64,000 nucleotides of DNA, from the NCBI RefSeq assembly GCF_002091635.1, contig NZ_BDAC01000001.1, positions 496,001-560,000 of the forward strand. The letters are read 5' to 3'. A program made the translations under genes and the position numbers. This DNA is from Pseudomonas indica NBRC 103045. GTDB lineage: Bacteria; Pseudomonadota; Gammaproteobacteria; Pseudomonadales; Pseudomonadaceae. Shown piece by piece: positions 17,943 to 27,757 of the stretch; the first letter of the stretch is position 1; each line of letters starts with the position of its first letter. The notes under the pieces were generated by a model. That model was not told the origin of the DNA. It made no database searches and saw only the letters and a program-made list of their open reading frames with translations.

Positions 17943-18782
17943 ATGAAAAGAACAATTAAAACCTTAGCCATTGCGAGTGTTGTCGGTGCAACCGCGATCA
18001 TGGGTGTCGCCTATTTTGGCGTAGTGAACGTCGGTGCCGACGACCCCCATCTAGCCCCTGTCCACGCGTTTCTGACGATGGTCCGCGAGCGATCGATCGA
18101 GGTGAGGGCGCGGGACCTCCAGGTGCCGAACCTGGAGGACGAGGCGCTGATTCGCGCCGGTGCCGGTAACTACAACTCCATGTGCATCGGGTGCCACCTT
18201 GCTCCAGGCGTCGCTGAAACCGAACTCAGTAAAAGCCTGTACCCGTCGCCGCCGAATCTGACTAAGGTCGGCGTGGATGGCAGTCCGGCCAGTGCGTTCT
18301 GGATCATCAAGCACGGTATCAAGGCCACGGGCATGCCAGCCTGGGGCAAGAGCATGGGTGACCAGTACATCTGGGGTATGGTCGCCTTCCTGCAGCAGCT
18401 GCCTTCGCTGGACGCCGCCCAGTACCGGGCCCTAGTTGCCAGCAGTAGTGGTCACCAGCACGGCGGTGGCGAATCCAAGATGCACAACCACGAAGGCCAG
18501 CACGGCGACAACGTGTCGGCGGCCGGCAGCCACCATGGCAGCGCTGGCGAAGATCACCACGCAGTTGGGCAGGCAGGTGACGATCACCACATGGGCGAAT
18601 CGGCCAGCCAGGAAGCGGATCATCATGCGGCTGAACAAGGCGGCCAGGCTGATGAGAGTCACCATGCTGGCGAGGAAGGTGAAGCACACCACCACGAGAT
18701 GGAGCAGGCCCAGGACGAAACTCCTCCGTCCTCAAAGACGCACACCCATGCCGATGGCAAAGAGCACGACCATGAAAGCTAA
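17943..18782 (+). CDS. Cytochrome c with long His-rich tail
   Basis: A 279-aa exported c-type cytochrome. An N-terminal membrane anchor or signal (IASVVGATAIMGVAYFGVV) is followed by one haem site CIGCH (GNYNSMCIGCHLAPG) and a likely Met axial ligand in HGIKATGMPAWGKSM. From about residue 175 it becomes a tail of about 105 residues rich in His, Glu and Ala (GEDHHAVGQ, DDHHMGES, EADHHAAEQ, EEGEAHHHEME), a strong metal-binding composition. Membership of the copA operon suggests it takes electrons from CopA-type Cu(I) oxidation or links copper to the respiratory chain; this is inference. Its end overlaps the next gene by 11 bp. Confidence 0.85.
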   Translation: MKRTIKTLAIASVVGATAIMGVAYFGVVNVGADDPHLAPVHAFLTMVRERSIEVRARDLQVPNLEDEALIRAGAGNYNSMCIGCHLAPGVAETELSKSLYPSPPNLTKVGVDGSPASAFWIIKHGIKATGMPAWGKSMGDQYIWGMVAFLQQLPSLDAAQYRALVASSSGHQHGGGESKMHNHEGQHGDNVSAAGSHHGSAGEDHHAVGQAGDDHHMGESASQEADHHAAEQGGQADESHHAGEEGEAHHHEMEQAQDETPPSSKTHTHADGKEHDHES

Positions 18783-19230
18783 GTCTCATCGAAAGCTGCG
18801 CCTCGTAGCGCTCACCTCCCTGTTCCTGGTGTCCGCGGCCCAGGCTGCAGAATCCTTGACGGTTGATGTCCACCGGAGCGCCAGTTGCGGCTGCTGCAAG
18901 AAATGGGTCGAGCATCTGGAAGCCAATGGCTTCAAAGTCATCGATCATGTCGAGTCGAATATGGCTTCGGTCAAGCAGCGCCTGGGCGTAGCCCCACGGT
19001 TAGCGTCCTGCCATACCGCAGTGATTGACGGCAAATTCATCGAAGGGCATGTCCCGGCCGCTCAAGTCATCGAGCTCAGCAAACGCTCCGATCTGCGTGG
19101 CATTGCTGTGCCCGGCATGCCGGCCGGCTCTCCCGGGATGGAAGTCGGTGGGAAGCAAGACGCTTATCAGGTCATTGGCCTGACCCAGGCGGGAACCGAC
19201 CAGGTAATCGCCGAGTATCCGGCCAAGTAA
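18772..19230 (+). CDS. DUF411 metal-binding exported protein
   Basis: A 152-aa protein with a signal peptide (LVALTSLFLVSAAQAAE) and a thioredoxin-like DUF411 domain starting LTVDVHRSASCGCCKKWVEH. The CGCC motif is the family's metal site, and a conserved SCHTAVIDGKFIEGHVPA segment follows. Members are common in copper and silver resistance operons and are called CopG-like or simply metal-binding. It starts inside the end of the cytochrome gene, so they are translationally coupled. It is the last gene of the copA operon; a terminator follows at 19255. Confidence 0.88.
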   Translation: MKAKSHRKLRLVALTSLFLVSAAQAAESLTVDVHRSASCGCCKKWVEHLEANGFKVIDHVESNMASVKQRLGVAPRLASCHTAVIDGKFIEGHVPAAQVIELSKRSDLRGIAVPGMPAGSPGMEVGGKQDAYQVIGLTQAGTDQVIAEYPAK

Positions 19231-19254
19231 CGGACAGTTCGTTCCGCCTGCGCA

Positions 19255-19288
19255 CCCGGCCAGCCATCAGGTTTGCCGGGTTTTCCTT
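19255..19288 (+). terminator. Terminator of the copA operon
   Basis: Stem CCCGGC/GCCGGG with a 14-base loop, followed by TTTTCCTT. It lies 25 bp after the DUF411 stop. Confidence 0.75.
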
Positions 19289-19544
19289 GTTACGTCCCTC
19301 GCGCAATTGCACTCACCCTGAGCGCTGCGCTGCTCCCAACGGTTGGAGGACCTTGCTGACTGTTTTTCGGGATAGCCTTGATCGACGGATGCAGGCTCTT
19401 TAAAGCATGCACAACGTAGGGGACCAACCACACGCTGGGCATTCGGTAAGGGGCTTGTTGCGTCGTTTAATGTGACTGTCTAATCAGGTCCATGGCACAG
19501 CGAGATCTCTACAGTCGGCGCTCTGGCTGAGCTTTCGGACCAGC
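19289..19544. other. Intergenic stretch with no recognised gene
   Basis: About 255 bp between two converging transcription units. No credible reading frame, RNA gene or insertion-sequence end was recognised. Confidence 0.5.
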
Positions 19545-19569
19545 GAAAAAAGAGGCGCCCGTAGGCGCC
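19545..19569 (-). terminator. Terminator of the porin gene
   Basis: On the minus strand, GGCGCC-TACG-GGCGCC is followed by TCTTTTTT. Next to it, 19574-19604 holds a second inverted repeat (ATTACCTCC/GGAGGTAAT) between it and the porin stop. Confidence 0.85.
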
Positions 19570-19653
19570 GAGGATTACCTCCAAGGGAGCACAATGGAGG
19601 TAATGGTGATGGATCGGGGTGAACACCTTGCGAGCCGTTCATCCCAGTGCCGT

Positions 19654-20979
19654 TTACAGCACTTCAAGCGGGTACTCGACGATCAGTCGGAACTCATCCA
19701 GGTCCGACTCAAAGTCGGTCGCGCGCGTGGTGGCTTGGCGGATACGGAAAGACAGGTCCTTGAGTGAACCACTCTGGACCACGTACTTGGCCTCGATATC
19801 CCGCTCCCAGCGCTTCTGGTTGGTCAGCGGATCGCCGTTGGCATCCCGACGCATGTAGACGGCGTTGGCGTTGGTGTAGTCCGCGTCCCAGCCCTGCGCA
19901 TAGCGGGTCATGAAACTCAGGCCCGGCACGCCGAAGGATTCCATATCCAGGTCATAGCGAACCTGCCAGGATTGTTCCTTCGGTGAGTTGAAGTCGCTGT
20001 ACTGGATGGAGTTGTCCAGGTAGATCGAATCAGACTGCCGCAGGTAGTCGAAGTCATCGTCACCGTTGTTGCGCTGATACGCCACGATGACGCTGTGGGC
20101 GCCAAACTTCACCCCGGCCTTACCGCTCCAGATGTTGTTGTTGAAGCTACCGAGGAGCTGTTTGCCCTCGTCTACAGCCTTGTAGTAGTTGAACCCACCA
20201 ATCAGCGCTACGTCATCCGCAAGCGGATAGCTCAGCGTGGTGCCAAAGTAGTACTGGTTCCAGGCGTCCTTGAGGCGGCTGCTGTACAAGCTGACGGCAA
20301 CGCTGTCATTCATCAAATAGTCGCCGCCGAAGTAGGCGATCCAGGGCGAGTCCACCGCGCCGGCGTAGAAGGTGGCAAAACCGTCCCGCATGCTGCTGGA
20401 GTTAGGCTGGCTCATCGCATGCAAGCGCCCCCCCTGCAGGGTCAGTCCATCGATGCTGGTATTGGCGAGGGTAATACCCCGGAAGCTTTCCGGGAGCAGG
20501 CGCGAATCGCCGTATTGCACCACCGGCGTCACCGGGAACACATCTCCGGCTTTGATGACGGTATCCATGAAGCGGGCTTTCACTGCGCTCCCGACCTTGG
20601 AGTAATCATCTTCGGGCTGACCCGCGCTGTTGTATGGCATGACGTCGACCGAGCCACCGGCACCTGAGCGGCCGTCACCCGAGTCGAGCTTGATCCCCAG
20701 CATCGCAAAGGCATCGATTCCGAAGCCTACCGTGCCCTCGGTGAAGCCCGACTCGAAGCGTCCCATGATGCCGTGGGCCCACTCTTCGGAAAAACCGTTG
20801 CCGGTGCGACTCGACTGTCCTTTGCGGAAATCGCGATTGAAGTAAAGGTTGCGGTTGAGGATGGTGAGGCTGCTGCCCTCAATGAATCCTTCAGGCTTTG
20901 GCTCATCGGCCATTGCGCCGTGTCCAACGCTGATGCCCAACGCAATGAGCGAGAGGCCAAACAGGCTCTTGTTGTTCAT
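19654..20979 (-). CDS. OprD-family outer-membrane porin
   Basis: A 441-aa substrate-specific porin of the OprD/Opd family. A signal peptide (LSLIALGISVGHGAMA) is followed by EGFIEGSSLTILNRNLYFNR, the characteristic first strand, then the GNGFSEEWAHG and GSVDVMPYN segments, and a C-terminus ending EFRLIVEYPLEVL. OprD-family porins take up amino acids, peptides or aromatic acids. A good ribosome site (AGGAG) precedes the ATG. A minus-strand CopR box lies 130 bp upstream, so it is probably copper regulated, like the OpdT porin described in the P. aeruginosa copper response. The substrate here is not determined. Confidence 0.9.
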   Translation of the reverse strand: MNNKSLFGLSLIALGISVGHGAMADEPKPEGFIEGSSLTILNRNLYFNRDFRKGQSSRTGNGFSEEWAHGIMGRFESGFTEGTVGFGIDAFAMLGIKLDSGDGRSGAGGSVDVMPYNSAGQPEDDYSKVGSAVKARFMDTVIKAGDVFPVTPVVQYGDSRLLPESFRGITLANTSIDGLTLQGGRLHAMSQPNSSSMRDGFATFYAGAVDSPWIAYFGGDYLMNDSVAVSLYSSRLKDAWNQYYFGTTLSYPLADDVALIGGFNYYKAVDEGKQLLGSFNNNIWSGKAGVKFGAHSVIVAYQRNNGDDDFDYLRQSDSIYLDNSIQYSDFNSPKEQSWQVRYDLDMESFGVPGLSFMTRYAQGWDADYTNANAVYMRRDANGDPLTNQKRWERDIEAKYVVQSGSLKDLSFRIRQATTRATDFESDLDEFRLIVEYPLEVL

Positions 20980-21110
20980 TTTATACTCCTGGCGTGATTG
21001 GCAGTTCTTCTGTTAGTGGTTTCTTATTAAGAACAGGTGATGCGCCAAGTCCGCTGATACGCACCACGGCCATAGTTCCACACGCCAACTAACGCCAGGA
21101 TGACTTCAAA

Positions 21111-21125
21111 ATTACTTTTCTGTCA
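21111..21125 (-). promoter_or_regulatory. CopR box upstream of the OprD-family porin
   Basis: On the minus strand TGACAGAAAAGTAAT; 33 bases further is AACTAT (21072-21077), a possible -10 for the porin gene. Confidence 0.65.
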
Positions 21126-21176
21126 GCAAAAAGTAAGCAAGTAGCGTTCAAATCCACCTGCGCTTTTGTTCATTAA

Positions 21177-21509
21177 TTAACCGCCATGGGGACAGCCAAA
21201 ACCTTGGACGCGGTATTCAATGGTGTGCAGCTCGCCTTGGGAGTCCTCATAAGTCATACGTGCCGGCACCACGCCGCAGGCACTGCTGCTGGGCGTAACG
21301 CTCACAACTTTGGCGATGTCCAAATTCATCCCGTACTTATAGTGCTTTACGTCCGGCACAGCCTTGCCCTGTGTTTCAGCATACTGCGCCATGGCTTTCT
21401 CATTGGACTGGAGCATTCGCCCAAATACCCGGTCGGCTCCGCCTTCGGCTAATGCAAACGATGAAACTGCCAGAAGGGATATCGTCATGACTGTTTGGAT
21501 TGCTTTCAT
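21177..21509 (-). CDS. DUF2790 small exported protein
   Basis: A 110-aa protein with a signal peptide (MTISLLAVSSFALA), then EGGADRVFGRMLQSNEKAM, similar to the PtrA N-terminus, fused to a C-terminal DUF2790 domain (DIAKVVSVTPSSSACGVVPA, RMTYEDSQGE, YRVQGFGC) with two conserved Cys. DUF2790 proteins are small periplasmic proteins frequent in Pseudomonas and often copper induced. The start at 21509 is preferred over a GTG at 21518 because of its spacing from AAGG. A CopR box lies upstream at 21581. Function unknown. Confidence 0.8.
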   Translation of the reverse strand: MKAIQTVMTISLLAVSSFALAEGGADRVFGRMLQSNEKAMAQYAETQGKAVPDVKHYKYGMNLDIAKVVSVTPSSSACGVVPARMTYEDSQGELHTIEYRVQGFGCPHGG

Positions 21510-21580
21510 TCCATCCACCTTAATGTCGGTTTACCCACTGGAATGTTAGAAAACCCACCTGTCATAAAGCTGAGGCGAAA

Positions 21581-21595
21581 ATTACATTTTGGTAA
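21581..21595 (-). promoter_or_regulatory. CopR box upstream of the DUF2790 gene
   Basis: On the minus strand TTACCAAAATGTAAT. TAACAT (21543-21548) lies 32 bases further and AACATT 33 bases further; either could be the -10. Confidence 0.68.
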
Positions 21596-21720
21596 GCGAT
21601 ATGCCAGAAACTGGCAAATAACAGGAGGCAAGCGGCAATCTTTCAGGCGCTTATTAAGCATGGAGATTAAAACTTACAATTCGCGCAAAATTTGAAGTAA
21701 ATCAAGTTGCAGTTAAAGCG

Positions 21721-21756
21721 CTAACTGCAGGAAGAATTTTTCCTTCCTGCAGTTAG
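21721..21756. terminator. Long perfect hairpin between cusA and the DUF2790 gene
   Basis: CTAACTGCAGGAAG and CTTCCTGCAGTTAG form a perfect 14-bp stem around an AATTTTTC loop, 12 bp after the cusA stop. There is no T-run on the cusA side. It probably ends or stabilises the cus transcript. Confidence 0.65.
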
Positions 21757-21767
21757 CTGTTACTCGC

Positions 21768-24700
21768 TTAAGATCGCGCCGAGACTGCGTGTCGATTGTT
21801 CAAGGGCGCTCGTAGGTGCCGGCGACGCATCAGGCAGTAGGCTGCCGGGAGGACGAACAGCGACAGCAAGGGTGCAGTCACCATGCCGCCGACCATCGGA
21901 GCGGCGATACGGCTCATGATCTCGCTGCCGGTGCCGCTGCCCCAGAGGATCGGCAGCAGACCGGCGATGATCACCGCCACCGTCATGGCCTTCGGTCGCA
22001 CACGCTGCACGGCGCCTTCGCGAATTGCCGCGAGCAGACCCTCCTCAGTCGCGTCGCCGGCATCTTCGCGCTCGGCCCAGGCATTCTTCAGGTAGAGCAG
22101 CATGATCACGCCGAACTCAGCGGCGACGCCGGCCAAAGCAATGAATCCAACGCCGGTGGCCACTGACAGGTTGTAGCCGAGCAGATAGAGGAACCACATC
22201 CCTCCGGTCAGGGCGAACGGCAGGGTAGCCATGATCAGGAAGGCCTCGTCGAAACGAGCAAAGGTCAGGTAAAGCAGAACGAAGATGATCAGCAGCGTGG
22301 CCGGTACCACCAACTTAAGCCGTGCATTGGCCCGTTCGAGAAACTCGAACTGCCCCGAGTAGGTAAGGCTCATCCGCGGTTTCAGCTCGACCTGCTCGCT
22401 GACGACCTTGCGCAGGTCGGCCACCACCGAGGCGATATCCCGACCACGCACGTCGATATACACCCAGCCGGAGGGCCGGGCATTTTCGCTTTTCAACATG
22501 GGCGGACCGTCGGTGGTCTTGATCCTCGCCACCATGCCCAGGGTGATTTGCAGACCCTGCGGAGTGAAGATCGGCAACTGCTCCAGAGCCTCTGGCGAAT
22601 CTCGCCACTCCCGTGGGTAGCGCACGCTGATCGGGAAGCGCGCCAAGCCTTCGATGGTTTCGCCGATGTTCTCGCCGCCGATGGCACTTGCCACGATGGA
22701 CTGGACGTCAGCGATGTTCAGCCCATAGCGCGCGGCGGCCTGGCGATCGATGTCGACATCGACGTAGCGACCGCCGGTGAGGCGTTCGGCGAGCGCCGAG
22801 CTGACACCTGGTACTGTCTTGGCGACCTGTTCCACCGCCTGGGTAACGGCATCGATGTGCGCCAGGTTGGGACCGGCGACCTTAACTCCAATCGGGCTCT
22901 TGATCCCGGTCGCGAGCATGTCGATACGGTTGCGGATCGGTGGAATCCAGATGTTGGTCAGTCCCGGCACCTTCACCACCCGGTCCAGTTCTTCCACTAG
23001 CTTTTCCGGGGTCATGCCCGCGCGCCATTCTTCGCGTGGTTTGAACTGGATAGTGGTCTCGAACATCTCCAAAGGCGCCGGGTCGGTGGCCGTCTCGGCG
23101 CGGCCCGCCTTGCCAAAGACGTGTTTGACTTCCGGTACTGTCTTGATCAGGCGATCGGTCACCTGCAGCAGCTGGCTGGCCTTCTGTGCGGACAGGCCTG
23201 GCAGTGCCGAGGGCATGTAGAGCAAGTCGCCTTCGTCTAGCGGCGGAAGGAACTCGCCGCCCAACCGCGAGATCGGCCACAGGGCGCTGACAAAGACCAC
23301 CACAGCCACCACCAAAGTCAGTTTGGGATTGCGTAGCACCCACTCCAGTGCGGGCTCGTAAATTCGGATTAGCCCGCGATTCAGCGGGTTCTGCTCTTCC
23401 TTCGGAATGCGCCCGCGAATCCAATAGCCCATCAGCACTGGAACCAAGGTCACCGACAACGCAGCAGCAGTCGCCATGGCGTAGGTCTTGGTGAAGGCCA
23501 GCGGCCCGAACAGGCGGCCCTCCTGTGCCTCCAGGGTAAACACGGGGATAAAGGACAGGGTGATGATCAGCAGGCAGAAAAACAGCGCCGGCCCGACCTC
23601 GGCGGCGGCATCGCTCATCACCTGCCAGTGATGCTTGCCCTTCAATTCCTCGCCTGGGTGGGCGGCATGCCACGCCTCGATCTTCTTGTGGGCGTTCTCG
23701 ATCATCACTACTGCGGCGTCCACCATGGCGCCGATGGCAATGGCAATCCCGCCCAGGGACATGATGTCGGCGTTGATTCCCTGCTTCTGCATGATGATGA
23801 AGGCGATGAGCACGCCGATCGGTAGAGAGATGATCGCCACCAGCGAGGAGCGCAGGTGCCAGAGGAACACTGCACAGACCAAAGCGACCACGATGAACTC
23901 CAGCAGTAGCTTGTGGCTGAGGTTTGTCACCGCGCGATCAATCAACAGACTGCGGTCGTAGGTAGTTACGATTTCCACCCCGGCCGGCAGGCTTTTCTGC
24001 AGCTCGTCCAACTTGGCTTTCACGGCGCCGATGGTCTCGCGAGCGTTCTTGCCACTACGCAAAATCACCACGCCGCCGACCGTCTCGCCCTGGCCATCCA
24101 ACTCGGTGATTCCGCGGCGCATCTCCGGCCCTTGCTGAATCGTCGCCACGTCGCCAAGGGTGACTGGCACGCTGCCGTTAACGAGTTTGAGCGGCACGGC
24201 GCGAAAATCGTCCAGCGATTTCAGGTAGCCGGTGGCGCGCACCATGAACTCGGCTTCGGCCAGGGTCAGCACGGCGCCACCAGTTTCCTGGTTCGCCTTG
24301 CCGATGGCCTCAATCACCGCGTCCTGGGTAATGCCCTGGCTGGCCAGACGCACAGGGTCGAGTACCACCTGGTATTGCTTGACCATGCCACCCACGGTGG
24401 CCACCTCGGCGACGTTGGGCAGGGTCTTCAGTTCGAACTTGAGAAACCAGTCCTGCAAGGCGCGCAATTGCGCCAGGTCGTGCCTACCGCTGCGATCCAC
24501 CAGGGCGTACTGGAAGATCCAGCCCACTCCGGTGGCATCCGGACCTAACGCCGGTTTCGCCGTGGTCGGCAGGCGACTCTGGATCTGGCTGAGGTATTCC
24601 AGCACGCGGGAACGGGCCCAGTACAAGTCGGTGCCATCCTCGAAAATCACATAGACGAAGCTGTCCCCGAAGAAGGAATAGCCCCGCACCGTTTTCGCCC

Positions 24701-24932
24701 CCGGGACCGAGAGCATGGTGGTCGCCAGCGGATAGGTAACCTGGTTCTCAACAATTTGTGGCGCCTGGCCCGGGTAAGGGGTGCGGATGATCACCTGGAC
24801 GTCGGAGAGGTCGGGCAGCGCATCCATCGGCATGTTCTGCACCGACCAGACGCCCCAGGCCGTCGCGAACAGGGTGGCCAGTATGACCAGGAAGCGGTTG
24901 GCCAACGACCAGCGAATCAGCGCGGCAATCAT
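21768..24932 (-). CDS. cusA: CusA: Cu(I)/Ag(I) RND efflux pump
   Basis: A 1054-aa heavy-metal RND pump of the inner membrane, driven by protons. Twelve helices are expected. The fourth-helix motif [17 protein letters not shown] holds the charged relay residues. The three methionines of the periplasmic copper path in E. coli CusA have counterparts here in [20 protein letters not shown] and [15 protein letters not shown], which argues for Cu/Ag rather than Zn/Co/Cd transport. It is the last gene of a cusCBA-type operon; its start overlaps cusB by 4 bp (ATGA). Confidence 0.96.
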   Translation of the reverse strand: MIAALIRWSLANRFLVILATLFATAWGVWSVQNMPMDALPDLSDVQVIIRTPYPGQAPQIVENQVTYPLATTMLSVPGAKTVRGYSFFGDSFVYVIFEDGTDLYWARSRVLEYLSQIQSRLPTTAKPALGPDATGVGWIFQYALVDRSGRHDLAQLRALQDWFLKFELKTLPNVAEVATVGGMVKQYQVVLDPVRLASQGITQDAVIEAIGKANQETGGAVLTLAEAEFMVRATGYLKSLDDFRAVPLKLVNGSVPVTLGDVATIQQGPEMRRGITELDGQGETVGGVVILRSGKNARETIGAVKAKLDELQKSLPAGVEIVTTYDRSLLIDRAVTNLSHKLLLEFIVVALVCAVFLWHLRSSLVAIISLPIGVLIAFIIMQKQGINADIMSLGGIAIAIGAMVDAAVVMIENAHKKIEAWHAAHPGEELKGKHHWQVMSDAAAEVGPALFFCLLIITLSFIPVFTLEAQEGRLFGPLAFTKTYAMATAAALSVTLVPVLMGYWIRGRIPKEEQNPLNRGLIRIYEPALEWVLRNPKLTLVVAVVVFVSALWPISRLGGEFLPPLDEGDLLYMPSALPGLSAQKASQLLQVTDRLIKTVPEVKHVFGKAGRAETATDPAPLEMFETTIQFKPREEWRAGMTPEKLVEELDRVVKVPGLTNIWIPPIRNRIDMLATGIKSPIGVKVAGPNLAHIDAVTQAVEQVAKTVPGVSSALAERLTGGRYVDVDIDRQAAARYGLNIADVQSIVASAIGGENIGETIEGLARFPISVRYPREWRDSPEALEQLPIFTPQGLQITLGMVARIKTTDGPPMLKSENARPSGWVYIDVRGRDIASVVADLRKVVSEQVELKPRMSLTYSGQFEFLERANARLKLVVPATLLIIFVLLYLTFARFDEAFLIMATLPFALTGGMWFLYLLGYNLSVATGVGFIALAGVAAEFGVIMLLYLKNAWAEREDAGDATEEGLLAAIREGAVQRVRPKAMTVAVIIAGLLPILWGSGTGSEIMSRIAAPMVGGMVTAPLLSLFVLPAAYCLMRRRHLRAPLNNRHAVSARS

Positions 24933-26410
24933 GGCTGGCCTCCGAGTTTTTCCAAACGCTCGACCACCAGACCACTGTCGGTCTGACGTACCGTGACACG
25001 GACCTTGTCACCCGCCTTGATCCCAGCCATCACGGTGGGATCGGCGAGCGGGTAGGCCATGGTCATGCCCGGCATGCCCACGGTCTCGAATGGCCCATGG
25101 GCCAGGGTAACGCTGGCAGCGTCGATCGCCGTGACCTGCGCGTCGGCTTCGTCCCGCACGGGGGCGGCGGTGGAGGTGGGTTTGCTCTCGGTGGGCGCGG
25201 TTAGGCCTTTGAGACTAGCCTCGGAGTCCAGCAGGAACTGCCCGGAGGCGACCACCTGCTGGCCTTCCGTGAGCCCTTGGGTCACTACGGTGCGGCCGGA
25301 ACTTTCCGGCCCAAGCCGGACCTCCACCGGACGATAGCGACCGCCGTCCTCGGCAAGCATGACCAATGCCCGGCGACCCGTGCGCATGACAGCTTCGCTG
25401 GACACCCAAAGGACGCTCTGCGCGGTGGAACGATTCAAACGGACCTGGGCAGTCAGGCCGGGACGCAGGCGACCATCGGGATTGGGCAATTCGACGCGAA
25501 CCCTCAGCGTGCGGCTGTCCGGATTGGTTTCCGGCAGAATCGCATCGACTGTCCCGGCGAGCACTTCGCCAGGAAAAGCCGGCAGGCGTGCTTCAACTGC
25601 CTGGCCTTGCGCAATCGAGCCAGCTTCTGATTCGGGGACAGCAAGGCTCAGCCAGACGCTGCTCAGACCATTGATGCGCGCCAGATTGGTGCCGGCCGCC
25701 ACGGTCATGCCGGTGCGCACATCCAGTTCCTGGATGACGCCACCAATCGGACTGCTCAACGTCAGAACCGGTCGAGACTTGCCGCTGCGTTCGACCTGGC
25801 TGATCAGTGCCGTCGGCATGCCCAGGAGTTGCAGGCGCTGACGTGCAGCTGCCAACAGGCCGGCATCGCCGTTGTTTTTCAGTGCGAGGAACTCCTCCTG
25901 GGCGGCAGCCCAGTCCGGGATCAGTAGGTCCACCAGCGGCGCCCCAGCCTTGAGCACATCCCCTGGCGCCCGGGCGTAGACCCGTTCGACGAAGCCGCCA
26001 GCTCGCGCCTGGACCACCGCAACTTCTCGTTCGTTGAGGGCCAGCACGCCGACTACATCCAGAGAGTTGGTGAGGGGGCCGCGAGTGACGGTGGCCAGTC
26101 GCAGGCCCAGGTTCTGCGTCAGACTGGGGTCGATGCTGATGGCAGTGCTGTCAGCGCCTTCGTCGGCATATTTGGGCAGCAACTCCATGTCCATGAAGGG
26201 CGACTTACCCGGCTTGTCGAACTTCTGCTGGGGGCTCATGGGGTCGTACCAGTACAACACCTTGCGTCCGTCCTGAGCGGCGGTGGAGTGCTCGGCAGTC
26301 GCCTTGGAAGCGTCGTCCATGCCGGAGGAGGCGTACCAGTACCCGCCTGCTAACCCCAGGGCGATCGAGAGGCCGCTCAGTAGCGCACCTTTCCAGAATT
26401 GTGCGCTCAT
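24929..26410 (-). CDS. cusB: CusB: periplasmic adaptor with C-terminal CusF-like domain
   Basis: A 493-aa membrane-fusion protein linking CusA to CusC. An N-terminal membrane anchor ([19 protein letters not shown]) is followed by a metal-binding segment with the Met sites [18 protein letters not shown] and [14 protein letters not shown], then lipoyl/hairpin and beta-barrel domains. The last 75 residues ([20 protein letters not shown], then [10 protein letters not shown]) form a CusF-like OB fold: the His and two Met ligands of CusF are kept, but the Trp that caps Cu(I) in CusF is replaced by Met. In E. coli CusF is a separate protein. Overlaps of 4 bp on both sides show tight coupling. Confidence 0.94.
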   Translation of the reverse strand: MSAQFWKGALLSGLSIALGLAGGYWYASSGMDDASKATAEHSTAAQDGRKVLYWYDPMSPQQKFDKPGKSPFMDMELLPKYADEGADSTAISIDPSLTQNLGLRLATVTRGPLTNSLDVVGVLALNEREVAVVQARAGGFVERVYARAPGDVLKAGAPLVDLLIPDWAAAQEEFLALKNNGDAGLLAAARQRLQLLGMPTALISQVERSGKSRPVLTLSSPIGGVIQELDVRTGMTVAAGTNLARINGLSSVWLSLAVPESEAGSIAQGQAVEARLPAFPGEVLAGTVDAILPETNPDSRTLRVRVELPNPDGRLRPGLTAQVRLNRSTAQSVLWVSSEAVMRTGRRALVMLAEDGGRYRPVEVRLGPESSGRTVVTQGLTEGQQVVASGQFLLDSEASLKGLTAPTESKPTSTAAPVRDEADAQVTAIDAASVTLAHGPFETVGMPGMTMAYPLADPTVMAGIKAGDKVRVTVRQTDSGLVVERLEKLGGQP

Positions 26411-27663
26411 TGGTGACTCTCCCCGTAGGTGAAGTGGAGCTTGGCGCCGGTCAGGGCACGCTGTCCCTCGATGTCGATGTGATTCAGACGTGCCTCAATC
26501 AGCTCGCGGCGTGCCGCAATAACGGCGGACAGGTCACCCGTGCCGGCGCGGTAGCTGGCCGTGGTCAGGTCGACCTTCTCTTTCGCCAGCGGCAGCAGGC
26601 TGTCCTGACTGCGACGGACCGAGCGGTTCAGGCGCTCGTATTCAGCAAGGTCCGCTTCCAGTTGCTGGGCGCTTTCCCGCGTACGAGCTTCGCGCTCGGC
26701 CTCCAGCTGGTTGAGCTCGGCACGGCGGGCAGCGATCGTGGGGTTCTGTCGGGACCCTGGAAACAGCGGAAGGTCGAAGGTGAACTCCACGCTCACCATG
26801 TCGCCAAACTCACGGGCTCGGCGTTGGTAGTCGACCTCCCAGCTCCAGTCAGGCTTCTTGTCTGCCTCTGCCTCGCGCACTTTGGCTTCCGCCTCGCCGG
26901 TGATGTGCGCATACGCTGCCAGCTCAGGATTCCGCTCCAGCTTGCCGGCATATTCCGAGGCCGCAATCGGCCAGGCTGGCAGTTCGCCGACCAAAGGCTC
27001 GTCCGCGGCAGGACCGATCCAGCGGCGCAGCGCGGCACGTGCCTCGGCCTGCTGGCGAACCAGTTCGTCCTCCTGCTCGGCGAGTTGGGCCGCCTCCTGT
27101 TTCGCGGTCACCGCATCGGCTGACTGGGCCCGTCCCCCGGCAATTTGCGCGTTTACCGTGGTGGCCAGGAGCCGATTCTCCCGGAACAACTCGCCAAAGA
27201 GCGCTTGCTTGCGCTCGACCGAATAACGGGTGATCCAGGCTTCAGCGGTACCCTGACGAACCTTCAGGCGCTCGATGCGGCCATCTGCGGCCGCGCGATC
27301 GACGGCTGCATTGGCGACTTCACTGCGCGCCCGGCGCTTGTCGCCGTTGGGCATTTCTTGCATGACCCCGACCATCTGCATGGTCATGAAGTCTTCCTTG
27401 AGCATCCAGCGGTCGGGGCCGCTAACGGGGTAGTTCTGCACGCCGAGGATCAATTTGGGGTCTGGCAGTTCACCGGCAGGGATGGCCGCACTGCTGGCAG
27501 CCTGAAGTTTGTAAGTCTGCGCGGCGAGCGATGGAGCGTTGTCCTCAGCCAGCCGCAAGGCTTCGTCGAGGGTCAAGTCGGCGGCGTGGCTGGGTGCACC
27601 AATTACAGATGCCACCAAGGCGGCGATCGGCCAGCCGGTGCAATAGCGTGTGGGGTTCATCAT
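26407..27663 (-). CDS. cusC: CusC/CzcC-type outer-membrane efflux protein
   Basis: A 418-aa TolC-superfamily protein giving the pump its channel through the outer membrane. Signal peptide (WPIAALVASVIGAPSHA), then the repeated OEP domain DLTLDEALRLAEDNAPSLAA and long coiled-coil helices rich in Ala, Glu and Arg, ending LIEARLNHIDIEGQRALTGA. Start chosen at 27663 after AGGAA; the ORF extends upstream without a ribosome site. No lipobox Cys is obvious after the signal. First gene of cusCBA, 94 bp after the small exported protein at 27758. Confidence 0.92.
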   Translation of the reverse strand: MMNPTRYCTGWPIAALVASVIGAPSHAADLTLDEALRLAEDNAPSLAAQTYKLQAASSAAIPAGELPDPKLILGVQNYPVSGPDRWMLKEDFMTMQMVGVMQEMPNGDKRRARSEVANAAVDRAAADGRIERLKVRQGTAEAWITRYSVERKQALFGELFRENRLLATTVNAQIAGGRAQSADAVTAKQEAAQLAEQEDELVRQQAEARAALRRWIGPAADEPLVGELPAWPIAASEYAGKLERNPELAAYAHITGEAEAKVREAEADKKPDWSWEVDYQRRAREFGDMVSVEFTFDLPLFPGSRQNPTIAARRAELNQLEAEREARTRESAQQLEADLAEYERLNRSVRRSQDSLLPLAKEKVDLTTASYRAGTGDLSAVIAARRELIEARLNHIDIEGQRALTGAKLHFTYGESHQ

Positions 27664-27757
27664 CACGATTCCTGTGAAGTTCCGCTGCGCGGCGTACGGC
27701 ACGTACGGAGATTAGCTGCGCCGCGTGAGTAGCGCGGCAGTCAGTCGGGAACAGGAA

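Noticed and set aside
18436..18771. Upstream extension of the DUF411 gene
   Set aside because: It overlaps the cytochrome tail in another frame, is Arg/Thr-rich, and the signal peptide begins at 18772.
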